From: Marinobacter mangrovi | GTDB lineage: Bacteria; Pseudomonadota; Gammaproteobacteria; Pseudomonadales; Oleiphilaceae | Direction of reading: 5' to 3' | DNA: 64,000 nt | Assembly: GCF_016798325.1 (NCBI RefSeq) | Contig: NZ_JAERVO010000005.1 | Location: 307,367 to 371,366, forward strand | Shown: positions 28,822 through 37,636 of the stretch, in pieces | Layout: the number at the start of each line of letters is the position of its first letter | How positions within the stretch are numbered: position 1 is the first letter of the stretch | Position numbers and translations under genes: made by a program | The notes under the pieces: model-generated | What the model was told of the DNA's origin: nothing | Databases searched by the model: none | Seen by the model: only the letters and a program-made list of their open reading frames with translations

Positions 28822-30759
28822 ATGCTCGGCTTTTTCAGGAACGCGTTGCGCAGCCGGCTCGCGCTGCCCATTTTTGTCACACTCATCGTCATCGCGGTTG
28901 CCCAGGCCGTCATCGTGGCGGGCGTCACCAGCTTCAAGCTGAATGGGTTGGACCGGGCCATGTCCGGGGAGTTGCAACGGGCGCAGGCCACTGTGGGCGA
29001 GCGGCTGGACGAAAACCGCAAGCGCATTGATACGGTGGTGGCCAACATGGCCACCAATGTGCAGGGCCAACTCGAGCAGACCCTGACCCAGGACCTGAAA
29101 TCGGAACAGGACCGGGTGGTCCAGCGCTTCGAGGATACGCTGGTGGATTCCAGTAAGACGGTCGCCCAGATCCTCGCGCAAATCGCGGCCCCGTACATCT
29201 GGGACAAGGACATCCCCACCCTCACCCGGTTTGTGGAGATGGCCCACGAAAACCCCAATGTCATCTTCGCCATCTACCTCGACCGGGACGGCAACCCGCT
29301 GACCCGCTACGTCGACCGCACCAACCCGGACGTGAAGCGACTGATCGACGCCAGCCCGATCCGCAGCTCCGTGCGCAGTGTGCTGGACTCTGCCCCCAAG
29401 GACGAAGGCACCCGCGTGATTACCACGCCGGTCACGTCCCAGGATCAGGAGATCGGCAAGCTGGTGCTCGGGGTGTCCAACGCCGCCATCAATGAAGAGA
29501 CCCAGGCCCTGACGGACCGCTTCAACGCACTGACGAAATCCGCCACCGGGGCCACTGAATCCGCCATCCGTTCGGCCTCATCGGGCATGAGCGAACCGCT
29601 GGAGAACGCCCTGGCGGCGGTCAGCAGTTCTTTCGACGAGACCGCCCGCAAACTGCAGGACACCACCCACGAGCAGGCGTCCACGCTGATCAGTACGGTG
29701 GTCCTGGTGCTGGTGATCAGCGCGCTGGTGCTGATCCTGATCATTGGCCTGCTGATTGGCGCCCGGGTCATTCGTCGCCTCAACCTGCTGAAGGACGCCG
29801 CCGCCAACATTGCCGACGGCGAAGGCGACCTGACCCGTCGCGTGCCGGAAACCGGCAAGGACGAGATGACCGACATGGCCCGGGCCCTGAACCGGTTTAT
29901 CGGCCGCACCCAGGACACCATCCGCGAGGTGAACGACGCCGTCGCCGACACCCGCGACCAGGTCCGCCAACTGACCGGAGCCGCCGGGGATGCGGACAGC
30001 GCTTCCCAGAATCAGCGGGCGGAGCTGGAACAGCTCACCTCCGCCATGCAGGAAATGGGCGCCTCAATCCAGCAGGTGGCCGAGAGCATCCAGTTGGCCA
30101 ACAGCCATGTGGACACCATCAAGGGCGACATGACCCGCAACCGGGAGATCACCCGGCAGGTCAACGCCCAGCTCAACGGCTTGCTGGAGAAAGTGGCGGA
30201 CACCGCCGAGGTGATCAACAAACTGGACAGCCGCAGCCAGGAAATCGGCTCGGTGCTGGACGTGATTGCCGGCATTGCCGAACAGACCAACCTGTTGGCC
30301 CTGAACGCCGCCATCGAAGCGGCCCGGGCGGGTGAGAGTGGTCGCGGCTTTGCGGTGGTGGCGGACGAGGTGCGCAGCCTGGCCAGTCGCACCCAGTCCT
30401 CCACCGAGGAAATCCGCGCCAGCATCGAATCCCTGCAGGACGGCAGTCGCAATGCGGTGACCGCGATCAAAAGCGCGTCGAAGCTGGCTCAGGAAGGTCA
30501 GCAGAGCTTCACCGAATCCGACGCGCTGATGGGCAACATCGACACCGCCACCGCACAATTGTTCGACATGAGCAGCGAAGTGGCCTCCATGGCGGAGCAG
30601 CAGAGTTCGGTATCGGACGAAGTGAATCGCAATGCGGTGAACATCAGCGAAGCGGCCGAGCACGCGAGTGAGTCGGTGTCGCAGGCGTCGAGCGTGGCGC
30701 GCGAGCTGGATGCGTCGATGCAGCGGTTGGCTGAGACCGTGGGGCGGTTTAGGGTTTAG
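28822..30759 (+). CDS. Methyl-accepting chemotaxis protein
   Basis: 645 residues. TM1 (about 13-35, [21 protein letters not shown]) and TM2 (about 290-315, [21 protein letters not shown]) enclose a long periplasmic sensor rich in coiled coil with [30 protein letters not shown], a CACHE-like motif. A HAMP domain ([24 protein letters not shown]) and the conserved hairpin [20 protein letters not shown] follow. Signals to CheA at the cell pole; ligand unknown. No che genes adjoin it. Confidence 0.93.
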   Translation: MLGFFRNALRSRLALPIFVTLIVIAVAQAVIVAGVTSFKLNGLDRAMSGELQRAQATVGERLDENRKRIDTVVANMATNVQGQLEQTLTQDLKSEQDRVVQRFEDTLVDSSKTVAQILAQIAAPYIWDKDIPTLTRFVEMAHENPNVIFAIYLDRDGNPLTRYVDRTNPDVKRLIDASPIRSSVRSVLDSAPKDEGTRVITTPVTSQDQEIGKLVLGVSNAAINEETQALTDRFNALTKSATGATESAIRSASSGMSEPLENALAAVSSSFDETARKLQDTTHEQASTLISTVVLVLVISALVLILIIGLLIGARVIRRLNLLKDAAANIADGEGDLTRRVPETGKDEMTDMARALNRFIGRTQDTIREVNDAVADTRDQVRQLTGAAGDADSASQNQRAELEQLTSAMQEMGASIQQVAESIQLANSHVDTIKGDMTRNREITRQVNAQLNGLLEKVADTAEVINKLDSRSQEIGSVLDVIAGIAEQTNLLALNAAIEAARAGESGRGFAVVADEVRSLASRTQSSTEEIRASIESLQDGSRNAVTAIKSASKLAQEGQQSFTESDALMGNIDTATAQLFDMSSEVASMAEQQSSVSDEVNRNAVNISEAAEHASESVSQASSVARELDASMQRLAETVGRFRV

Positions 30760-30804
30760 TGCGCTCCGCGGGCCGCTCCGAAGCTACAGCGAGCCCCAAA
30801 TACC

Positions 30805-30946
30805 GTAGGTTGGGCTGACGCAGGAAGCCCAACAACCTCTAGACACTCTTCGTCGATCGCCTGTTCTGGCCGATCAACGGGGTGGCCGCATCCGTTGATT
30901 TTCTGCGGCGGGACACTGTTGGGCTTCCTGCGTCAGCCCAACCTAC
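30805..30946. repeat. 29-bp inverted-repeat pair (family 1, second locus)
   Basis: The same 29-mer as at 23113-23141 (30805-30833) faces its exact complement at 30918-30946, here with an 84-base spacer. Lies in a 354-base gene-free stretch. Confidence 0.85.
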
Positions 30947-30986
30947 GGTCCTGCAAAACCCGCCCTGGCAGCCTACCGGCTGCTCC

Positions 30987-31066
30987 GAAGCTGAAGCATC
31001 GGCTACATTTGAAGACCACTCGAGTCTGTAGCAGATGCTTTAGCTTCTGAGGCGCCAAAGGCGCCC
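30987..31066. repeat. 21-bp inverted-repeat pair (family 2)
   Basis: GAAGCTGAAGCATCGGCTACA (30987-31007) faces TGTAGCAGATGCTTTAGCTTC (31027-31047) with two mismatches, followed by GGCGCCAAAGGCGCC. Related to 23050-23070. Fills the rest of the gene-free stretch 30760-31113. Confidence 0.75.
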
Positions 31067-31113
31067 GGCGTTATCCCTGTGGCCAGCGGGAAAACCGGGC
31101 GCTCCTATCGACC

Positions 31114-32196
31114 TCAAGGATTCCGCCCGGTCGCCGCCAACGCCTTAAGCAGCGTCTCCGTCTGCGCCCAGCCAATGCACGGATCCGTGATCGACTGCCC
31201 ATAGACCAGTTCCTCACCGTCGTTCTGGCGCCCTTCTTCCAGGAAACTTTCCAGCATCAGCGCGCGGATGTCGGTATTGCCGGCACAGCGTTGAGCCATC
31301 ACGTGGTGGGCAATGTCCAGTTGGCGCTCGGCCTGCTTGCAGGCGTTGTCGTGACTGCAGTCGACCATCACCGCCGGGCTGACGCCGGCGGCCCGCAGCG
31401 TGGCGGTCGCCTCGGCGATGCTCTCGGGATCGTAGTTGGTGATGCCGCGGCCGCCGCGCAGGACCAGGTGTACATCCGGGTTGCCGGCGGTGGCGATCAT
31501 GGCCGGGTGGCCGTCACCATCGCTGCCCAGCCGATGATGGGCGTGGGCGGCGGATTTCATGGCGTTGACGGCCATGCCGACGCTGCCGTCGGTGCCGTTC
31601 TTGAAGCCCACCGGCATCGGCAGGCCGCTGGCCATTTCACGGTGCAGCTGGGATTCGGTGGTGCGGGCACCGATGGCGGTCCAGCTCACCAGGTCTTCCA
31701 GGTAGCTGAAGCCCACCGGGTTGAGGGCTTCGGTCGCCAGCGGCAGCCCCAGCCGCGCCAGGTTGAGCATCAGCCGGCGGGACCGTACCAGCCCCTGGGC
31801 CAGATCCCCTTCGCCGTTGCGTTCGGGATCGTACATCAGGCCTTTCCAGCCCACGGTGGTGCGGGGCTTTTCCACGTAGGCGCGCATCACCAGGACGAAC
31901 TGGTCGGCCACCTCGTCCGCCAGTTTGGCCAGCCGCTCGCCGTATTCCAGGGCCGCCACTTCGTCGTGTACGGAACAGGGGCCGATGACCAGCAACAGGC
32001 GCGGGTCGGTGCCGTCGAGCACACGGCGGACGGTATCACGGTGTTCGGCGATCTGGCGGGCGAGGTCCGCATCCAGCGGCAGTTCCTGACGCAGCTGCGT
32101 CGGGGTGGGCAGTTTGACGACGGTGTTGGTGGCGGTGTCCGGGAGGACGGTCGATCGTTCTTCGGTTTGGGTGTCTGTCAGTTGCATGTTCATCAT
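31114..32196 (-). CDS. aroF: 3-deoxy-7-phosphoheptulonate (DAHP) synthase, class I
   Basis: 360 residues; condenses phosphoenolpyruvate and erythrose-4-phosphate as first step of aromatic synthesis. IGPCSVHD (metal-binding C74), RAYVEKPRTTVGWKGLMYDP, GFKNGTDG and DCSHDNACK are the expected metal and substrate motifs. The isozyme cannot be told with certainty, so aroF is a class-level label. Preceded by a probable leader peptide rich in Trp, Phe and Tyr, so attenuation is likely. Confidence 0.92.
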   Translation of the reverse strand: MMNMQLTDTQTEERSTVLPDTATNTVVKLPTPTQLRQELPLDADLARQIAEHRDTVRRVLDGTDPRLLLVIGPCSVHDEVAALEYGERLAKLADEVADQFVLVMRAYVEKPRTTVGWKGLMYDPERNGEGDLAQGLVRSRRLMLNLARLGLPLATEALNPVGFSYLEDLVSWTAIGARTTESQLHREMASGLPMPVGFKNGTDGSVGMAVNAMKSAAHAHHRLGSDGDGHPAMIATAGNPDVHLVLRGGRGITNYDPESIAEATATLRAAGVSPAVMVDCSHDNACKQAERQLDIAHHVMAQRCAGNTDIRALMLESFLEEGRQNDGEELVYGQSITDPCIGWAQTETLLKALAATGRNP

Positions 32197-32263
32197 GAGT
32201 ACTCCGGTTAAATCGAATCAGTTGGCAATCGGTCAAGGCGCTTGAGACCCGGTGGGCTGACGT

Positions 32264-32359
32264 TCAATAACGCCAGCCGCCGATAAATCGCCAACCGGTC
32301 CGGCCGGAGAGCCGTCGGCTGCAAGGAAGCTGGTTTTCGGGTTGAGCTTCGCTACTCAT
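32264..32359 (-). CDS. Putative aromatic leader peptide of DAHP synthase
   Basis: 31 codons from ATG 32359 with AAAGGA upstream, ending GWRFIGGWRY then TGA, i.e. W, F, W and Y among the last ten residues. Directly upstream of DAHP synthase on the same strand. GGCTGGCG and CGTCAGCC flank the last codons as a hairpin. The arrangement suggests translation-dependent attenuation by aromatic amino acids. No T-run terminator follows the peptide. Confidence 0.6.
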   Translation of the reverse strand: MSSEAQPENQLPCSRRLSGRTGWRFIGGWRY

Positions 32360-32395
32360 GGTTGTGTCCTTTCACTCGCTTTCAGTTCCGAAATC

Positions 32396-32433
32396 AAAAA
32401 GCCCCGATGGCTGGCTGCCGATCGGGGCTTTTT
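32396..32433. terminator. Strong bidirectional terminator between divergent genes
   Basis: AAAAAGCCCCGAT facing ATCGGGGCTTTTT, 13-bp stem with a 12-base loop and T-run both ways. It lies between divergently transcribed genes, upstream of the leader peptide, where no transcript should end, hence perhaps regulatory. Confidence 0.8.
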
Positions 32434-32677
32434 AGTCCGGTGGCAGCCTGGGTTTTCGCCGGGCCGCCTTCCTGAATTCTGTGAAGGTTTTTACGCGTGG
32501 CCCGACCTCTGGCTAAAGTAAAAGCCATAGGCAAACCACCAAAAATACACGGACGCAGAAACGCCTGCCGGGGTACCCGCAGTCGCTACAGAGTTAAATT
32601 GACAGACGTCGCGTGAAATATTCATGCTCAGCATCATAGCGCAGATCGACCGTTTTGCAACCACCGGAGACTACTTA

Positions 32678-33466
32678 ATGACCAGAGACGGCTTATGCAC
32701 CCGCGGCGTCGTCACGCTGCTGTTCCTGCTGATGGCCCAGGTGGCCCTGGCCGCCCCGCAAGTACGAACCTTTTCACTGAATAACCGTCCGGCCCAGGAT
32801 GTCGCGGCGCAACTCCGCCAGCTCTACCCCAGCGACCAGATCAACATCACCTCTCAAGGCCAGCAGATGGTGGTGCGGGCCGAGCCGCAGATTCTCGATG
32901 AAGTGCAGGAGCTGATCGGCACCATGGACGTTGCGCCGGCCCAGTTGCGTATTACGGTGCGCAGCGGTCATGGCGGCAGCAGCCAGTCCCAGGGCGGCGG
33001 GGTGACCATCAACAACGGCAACGTCACGGTACAGGGGCAGAGCAAGACCATCACCACCCGCCGCAACCAGGAGCAGACGCTCGTGGTGCAGGACGGCCAG
33101 TCCGCTCACATCAAGTCCGGCCAGGTCCGCGCCCTGCCGGTGGCGATCCAGGGCGGCCGGGACCCGGCGGCCATCCTCAAGCAGGTGGACATCAGCAGCG
33201 GGTTCCTGATCACCCCGCAGGTGATTTCCGACCAGCAGGTGCAGGTCCAGATCACCGCCTTCGACAACACGCCGCAGGGGGATCTGCCGCAGGGCTATGA
33301 GACCGAAGCGGTGGTTACCATCCGTCGGGTGAATCCGGGCCAGTGGTTCCAGTTGGGCGGCACCGAGAGCAAACAGGCGGGCAATCAGTCCGGCATTACC
33401 CACGAAGTACGCGGCAAGAGCCATCAGTCGCAGCAGTTCGATGTGAAGGTGGACGTGCTGCAGTAA
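32678..33466 (+). CDS. Exported secretin-N-domain-like protein
   Basis: 262 residues from ATG 32678, with GGAG upstream. Signal peptide (GVVTLLFLLMAQVALA). The mature start APQVRTFSLNNRPAQDVAAQLRQLYPSDQINITSQGQQMVVRAEPQILDEVQELIGTMDVAP matches short secretin/NolW N-domains. A Gly-rich region and a C-terminal beta domain follow (WFQLGGTESKQAGNQSG). No secretin channel part is present, so it is a periplasmic stand-alone N-domain protein of unknown role. Confidence 0.75.
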   Translation: MTRDGLCTRGVVTLLFLLMAQVALAAPQVRTFSLNNRPAQDVAAQLRQLYPSDQINITSQGQQMVVRAEPQILDEVQELIGTMDVAPAQLRITVRSGHGGSSQSQGGGVTINNGNVTVQGQSKTITTRRNQEQTLVVQDGQSAHIKSGQVRALPVAIQGGRDPAAILKQVDISSGFLITPQVISDQQVQVQITAFDNTPQGDLPQGYETEAVVTIRRVNPGQWFQLGGTESKQAGNQSGITHEVRGKSHQSQQFDVKVDVLQ

Positions 33467-33473
33467 CCGTGGC

Positions 33474-33977
33474 TCAGCGCTTGCCGCCGAGCAGCACGGC
33501 CTTGGCTTCGTTGATCTGGGCGGCGAGGTAGTCGTTGCCGCCCCGGTCCGGATGCACTTTCTGGATCAGGCGGCGATGGGCGGCGACGATCTCGTCCCGG
33601 CTGGCGTTCGCGTCCACACCCAGGATCTCCCGCGCCTGGGCGACCGACATTCCCGCCTGCTCCGGTGCCCGTTGCTGCCCCCCCGACTGCTGCTGCCCAC
33701 CGGTTTTCTGGCCCTTGTACTGGCTGTACAGCCGGTTCACCAGCGGCAGGTATTTGAACAGGGCCGGCAGCTTGCGCAGGAACGGAATCAACGCCGCCAC
33801 GCCGGCCACCAGCACCTGGACCCGGCCAGTCAGCACCATGAACAGCATCAGCAGGGCAAAGCCGCCGGCCACGCCACGAAACAGGTAGGCTTTGCGCTTC
33901 TCTTCCGGCAGCTCGGACCAGCCGCGCAGGATATAGAACAGGGCAACAGCCAGGATGATTCCCAGGATCCAGTGCAT
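33474..33977 (-). CDS. Membrane-anchored J-domain protein
   Basis: 167 residues. Two predicted helices at the N-terminus (HWILGIILAVALFYIL and GVAGGFALLMLFMVLTG), a Gln/Gly linker and a C-terminal J domain (AREILGVDANASRDEIVAAHRRLIQKVHPDRGGNDYLAAQINEAKAVLL) with HPD. It would stimulate DnaK at the membrane. Related to small DnaJ-domain proteins of Pseudomonas-like bacteria rather than DjlA. Confidence 0.85.
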   Translation of the reverse strand: MHWILGIILAVALFYILRGWSELPEEKRKAYLFRGVAGGFALLMLFMVLTGRVQVLVAGVAALIPFLRKLPALFKYLPLVNRLYSQYKGQKTGGQQQSGGQQRAPEQAGMSVAQAREILGVDANASRDEIVAAHRRLIQKVHPDRGGNDYLAAQINEAKAVLLGGKR

Positions 33978-34097
33978 GGATCGCGTTCTCCAACAACGAT
34001 GGCAATCCAGTATGATGGTGGAGCATAACAGTTTTCTTAAACAGCCTCCGCGGTGTCGGGAGGTTGTTCGGGACGTGTTTCAAAAAGGATATTGTCG

Positions 34098-34970
34098 ATG
34101 ACCACCGAATTACCCGCCAATGCCGCCATCGCCTTCCAGGGCCACCGGGGCGCCTATTCCCACCTGGCTTGCCAGAAGGTGTTTCCGGACCAGCCCGTGC
34201 AGCCCTGTACGAGTTTTGTGGACGCGATGCGGGCGGTGGAGAACGGCATGGCGGCGCGGGCCATGATTCCGCTGGAGAATTCCACCGCCGGCCGGGTGGA
34301 GGAAATCTACCGCCTGATTCCGGAGATGAAGCTGCACCTGGTGGGCGAGCATTTCGAGCCGGTCAATCACTGTCTGATGGCGCTGCCCGGTACCCGCATC
34401 GAGGATCTGAAGACGGTCTCATCGCACCCGCAGGCGTTGGCGCAATGCACCCATCACATTGAAAACCTGGGACTGCAGGCCGAGGCCATGCTGGACACCG
34501 CCGGCGCGGCCCTCTCGGTCAGCAATGGTGGGGACCGCAGCCGGGCGGCGATCGCCTCAAGCCTGGCGGCCGAACTCTACGGCCTGGACATTCTCGACAA
34601 CCAGTTCCAGGACGTCCTCGGCAATACGACGCGGTTCATTATCCTGTCCGGCGAAGAGGTGCGCCCCGCCTTCGATCCGAAGAAGGCCTACATCACCTCC
34701 CTCATTTTCCGGGTGCGCAACATTCCCGCCGCGCTCTACAAGGCTCTGGGCGGCTTCGCCACCAACGGTGTGAACATGGTGAAGCTGGAGAGCTACATCA
34801 TCGGCACCAGCCTCAGCGCCAGCCAGTTCCATATGGACATCGAAGGCCATGTGGACCAGCGCCCGTTGCAGCTGGCTATTGAGGAGCTGGGCTTTTTCGC
34901 CGAGGACCTGCGTATCCTGGGCACCTACGAGGCCCACCCGTTCCGCGCCAGCCGCCAGTTCCGGGACTGA
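34098..34970 (+). CDS. pheA: Prephenate dehydratase
   Basis: 290 residues from ATG 34098, with AAGGAT upstream. AIAFQGHRGAYSHLACQ begins the PDT domain, and MIPLENSTAGRVEEIYRL and GNTTRFIILS are conserved. A C-terminal ACT domain follows (about 200-285), in which the usual ESRP reads ESYI (MVKLESYIIGTSLSASQFHMDIEGH), as in a subgroup with different regulation. Stand-alone, not fused to chorismate mutase. Converts prephenate to phenylpyruvate. The next gene begins two bases after its stop. Confidence 0.92.
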   Translation: MTTELPANAAIAFQGHRGAYSHLACQKVFPDQPVQPCTSFVDAMRAVENGMAARAMIPLENSTAGRVEEIYRLIPEMKLHLVGEHFEPVNHCLMALPGTRIEDLKTVSSHPQALAQCTHHIENLGLQAEAMLDTAGAALSVSNGGDRSRAAIASSLAAELYGLDILDNQFQDVLGNTTRFIILSGEEVRPAFDPKKAYITSLIFRVRNIPAALYKALGGFATNGVNMVKLESYIIGTSLSASQFHMDIEGHVDQRPLQLAIEELGFFAEDLRILGTYEAHPFRASRQFRD

Positions 34971-34972
34971 CG

Positions 34973-35302
34973 ATGGAACTGGGTGAACTGTTCTGGCTGT
35001 TCCTGTTCGGCTTTGTCGCCTGGTACTGGTGGCGCGCCAAGGCCATCAAGGACCAGGTGCTGCTGGCCGCCCGCCAGTACTGCAAGACCATGGACGTGGC
35101 GTTGCTGGACGATGCGGTCTACCTGCGCGGTCTCTGGTTCAAGCGGGATCCGGAAGGCCGCATTCGCGTCTGGCGGCGTTTCCTGTTCGAATTCACCGCC
35201 ACCGGCGAGGAACGCTACACCGGTCGGGCGATTCTTCTCGGCAGCCGGATCGAGCACATGCAGCTGGACCCTCACCGCATGCCACCCGGTGACCTGCATT
35301 GA
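34973..35302 (+). CDS. DUF3301 domain protein
   Basis: 109 residues: an N-terminal membrane helix (LGELFWLFLFGFVAWYWWR) followed by a cytosolic or periplasmic domain with QYCKTMDVALLDDAVYLRGLWFKRDPEGRIRVWRRFLFEF and a second conserved YTGRAILLG strand. Matches DUF3301 of unknown function. Translationally coupled to pheA. Confidence 0.85.
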   Translation: MELGELFWLFLFGFVAWYWWRAKAIKDQVLLAARQYCKTMDVALLDDAVYLRGLWFKRDPEGRIRVWRRFLFEFTATGEERYTGRAILLGSRIEHMQLDPHRMPPGDLH

Positions 35303-35474
35303 CCTGTCGCCTTTAAACCTCCCCCAAATGGGCGATACAGCCCCCGCCCCCGATTCCCAATAATGGTCGCGCATCGATGACAGGACGCGGCGCCTTTTTG
35401 CCGCAACCACCACTCCCAGGAGCGTTCGGAGAAGGCATTCCCGCGCTTCGCAACAAAAACAATCGGAGTCAACC

Positions 35475-36401
35475 ATGCGTAAACTCATCATTCCGTTGGT
35501 GGCGCTGTGCTGTGCCGCCGTTTCCACTCCCACCTTTGCCTGGTGGGGCTACACCAAGACCAAGTACCCCATCGTGCTCGTCCACGGCGTCACCGGTTTC
35601 AGCACCATCGGCGGCCTGATCAACTACTTCCACGATATTCCCTGGAACCTGGAGCGGGACGGCGCCAAGGTCTATACCGCCAGCGTGTCCTTCGTGAACT
35701 CCAGCGAACAGCGGGGTCAGCAGTTGGCCAACTACATCAACACGCTGGGCGAGGCCAAGTTCAACCTGATGGCCCACTCCCAGGGCGCACCAACCTCGCG
35801 GGTGACGGCTTCGCTGATCCCCAATCGGATTGCCTCCATCACCTCGATCGACGGGGTCAACAAGGGCTCCAAGGTGGCGGACGTGATCCGCGGCATCCTG
35901 CCTCCGGGCAGCACGGTTGAAGGCGGCGTCAACGCCATCGCCAATGCCCTGGGCGATCTGGTCAACGCCCTGTCGGATTCCGATAACCCGCAGGACGGCC
36001 TGGCCGCGCTGGAAACCCTGACCACGCCGGGCACAACAGCCCTGAACAATGCGCTGGGTTGGAAGGGCGTGAATCCGAACGGCTGCACCGGCACCAACGA
36101 GGACGTCTACATCAGCGGCCACAAGATCAAGTTCTTCTCCTGGACCGGCGATGCGGTCTACACCAACTGGTCGGACGTGTCTGATCCGTTCCTGGGCATC
36201 ACCTCCGCCGCCTTCGGCAGTGAGCCGAATGACGGGCTGGTCGGCGTCTGCGCCACCATGATGGGCAACGTGATCGGCACCAGCTACGACATGAACCACG
36301 TGGATGCCATCAACCACCTGTTCGGCGCCCGCTCCGTCTGGACCGATCCGGTCGCCCTCTACCGCAGTCAGGCCAACCGTCTCAAGAACCGCGGCCTGTA
36401 A
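35475..36401 (+). CDS. lipA: Secreted triacylglycerol lipase (family I)
   Basis: 308 residues with a signal peptide (MRKLIIPLVALCCAAVSTPTFA). Oxyanion region IVLVHGVTGFST; nucleophile S102 in AHSQG (the first glycine of the usual GHSQG is Ala); D253 (PNDGLVG) and H275 (NHVDAIN) complete the triad. C204 and C259 could make the conserved disulfide. Secreted probably through the type II system after foldase-assisted folding in the periplasm. The next gene is the cognate foldase. Confidence 0.92.
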   Translation: MRKLIIPLVALCCAAVSTPTFAWWGYTKTKYPIVLVHGVTGFSTIGGLINYFHDIPWNLERDGAKVYTASVSFVNSSEQRGQQLANYINTLGEAKFNLMAHSQGAPTSRVTASLIPNRIASITSIDGVNKGSKVADVIRGILPPGSTVEGGVNAIANALGDLVNALSDSDNPQDGLAALETLTTPGTTALNNALGWKGVNPNGCTGTNEDVYISGHKIKFFSWTGDAVYTNWSDVSDPFLGITSAAFGSEPNDGLVGVCATMMGNVIGTSYDMNHVDAINHLFGARSVWTDPVALYRSQANRLKNRGL

Positions 36402-36457
36402 TCCCGACCGGGGCGTCCGCGCGGCGCCCCGCATCCCCTGCCATACCGGAGAGCCCC

Positions 36458-37567
36458 ATGCGTTCCTTGAGTCCGTCCACCCGAATCTGGCTGTCACTGG
36501 GTCTGGCCGGCGCCGTAGCCGCCTCGGTTTTCTGGCTGGCGCCCACGCCCGAGTCGTCCCCGACGCCAATAGCGAACACAGACCGTCCGCCAACGGCGAC
36601 GCCCGCCAAGCCGCCTCAGCCGGTCAAAGAGCCCGGGGTGACCAACACCACCGCCGACGCCGACACACCGGACGCCGAGGTGATCGCCAGCACGCCACGG
36701 ACGTGGGACGACGCCCCCCTGGCGCCGTCCCTGGCGGGCACCGAGATCGACGGCAGCCTACGCGCGGATGCGTCCGGGCACCTGATTGTCGATCTGCAGA
36801 CCAAGGATTTCTTCGATTACATGCTCAGCGCCGTGGGTCAGGTGTCGCCGGAAGAGGCCCTGGACGCCATCACCGACATGGCACGCAGCAACCTGCCCCC
36901 GGAGGCGGCGCAGGAGGCCATTAACCTGCTGGGCCGCTACATCGACTACAAGCGCCAGGCTCTCGCCCTGTCGCAAACGCCGCTGGATCCGGCCCGCGCC
37001 AGCGATCCGGCCTACCAGCTGGACCAGCTGCGCAAGGCACTGGCCGATCTCAAGGCGCTGCGGCGCAACGTGCTCTCCCCCGAGACCGCCGACGCGTTCT
37101 ACGGTCTGGAAGAAGCCTACGGCGAGTACACCCTGGCCAGCCTGGAAATCCAGCAGCGGGACGACCTGAGCCCCCAGGCCCAACAGACCCTGATCGAATG
37201 GCAGCGCCAGCAGCTCCCGGCGCCACTCCGGCACACGGAAAACCAGCTGGTGGCCGATACCCAACAGAGCCTGAATCGCCAGGAAGCCCTGAACAAAGCC
37301 AGCTCCCCGGCCGAGGCCGCCGAGCAGTTGCGGAGCCTGGGCATGGCTTCGGAACAGGCGCAGCAGGTGGAAACCTATTTGCAGGAGCGGGACCAGTTTG
37401 ATAGCCAGTACGCGGCCTATCAGAAAGAGCGGGCGCAGTTGGAAGACGCCGGTCTGGCTCCGGCCGATAAGGCCAAACGGGAAGACGCCCTGCTGGCCGA
37501 TTACTTCGATGACGAGCGCACGCGCACCTGGGCGCGGCTGCGCCAGCTCGATACGGCCTCACCCTGA
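36458..37567 (+). CDS. lifO: Lipase-specific foldase (Lif)
   Basis: 369 residues. An N-terminal membrane anchor (LSLGLAGAVAASVFWL) is followed by a Pro/Thr-rich linker and the chaperone body. The steric-chaperone motif is present as KDFFDYMLSAVGQVSPEEALD (family RxxFDY(F/L)LSAxGE), here without the leading Arg. The helical repeat region runs to the end. It activates the lipase encoded immediately upstream, from which it is separated by 56 bases. Confidence 0.92.
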   Translation: MRSLSPSTRIWLSLGLAGAVAASVFWLAPTPESSPTPIANTDRPPTATPAKPPQPVKEPGVTNTTADADTPDAEVIASTPRTWDDAPLAPSLAGTEIDGSLRADASGHLIVDLQTKDFFDYMLSAVGQVSPEEALDAITDMARSNLPPEAAQEAINLLGRYIDYKRQALALSQTPLDPARASDPAYQLDQLRKALADLKALRRNVLSPETADAFYGLEEAYGEYTLASLEIQQRDDLSPQAQQTLIEWQRQQLPAPLRHTENQLVADTQQSLNRQEALNKASSPAEAAEQLRSLGMASEQAQQVETYLQERDQFDSQYAAYQKERAQLEDAGLAPADKAKREDALLADYFDDERTRTWARLRQLDTASP

Positions 37568-37636
37568 CGCACGGTTTGGCGGAAGTGTGCACCAGGCCCG
37601 GCAGCCAGGGCTGAATCGGCATAGACTGGCTCACCC

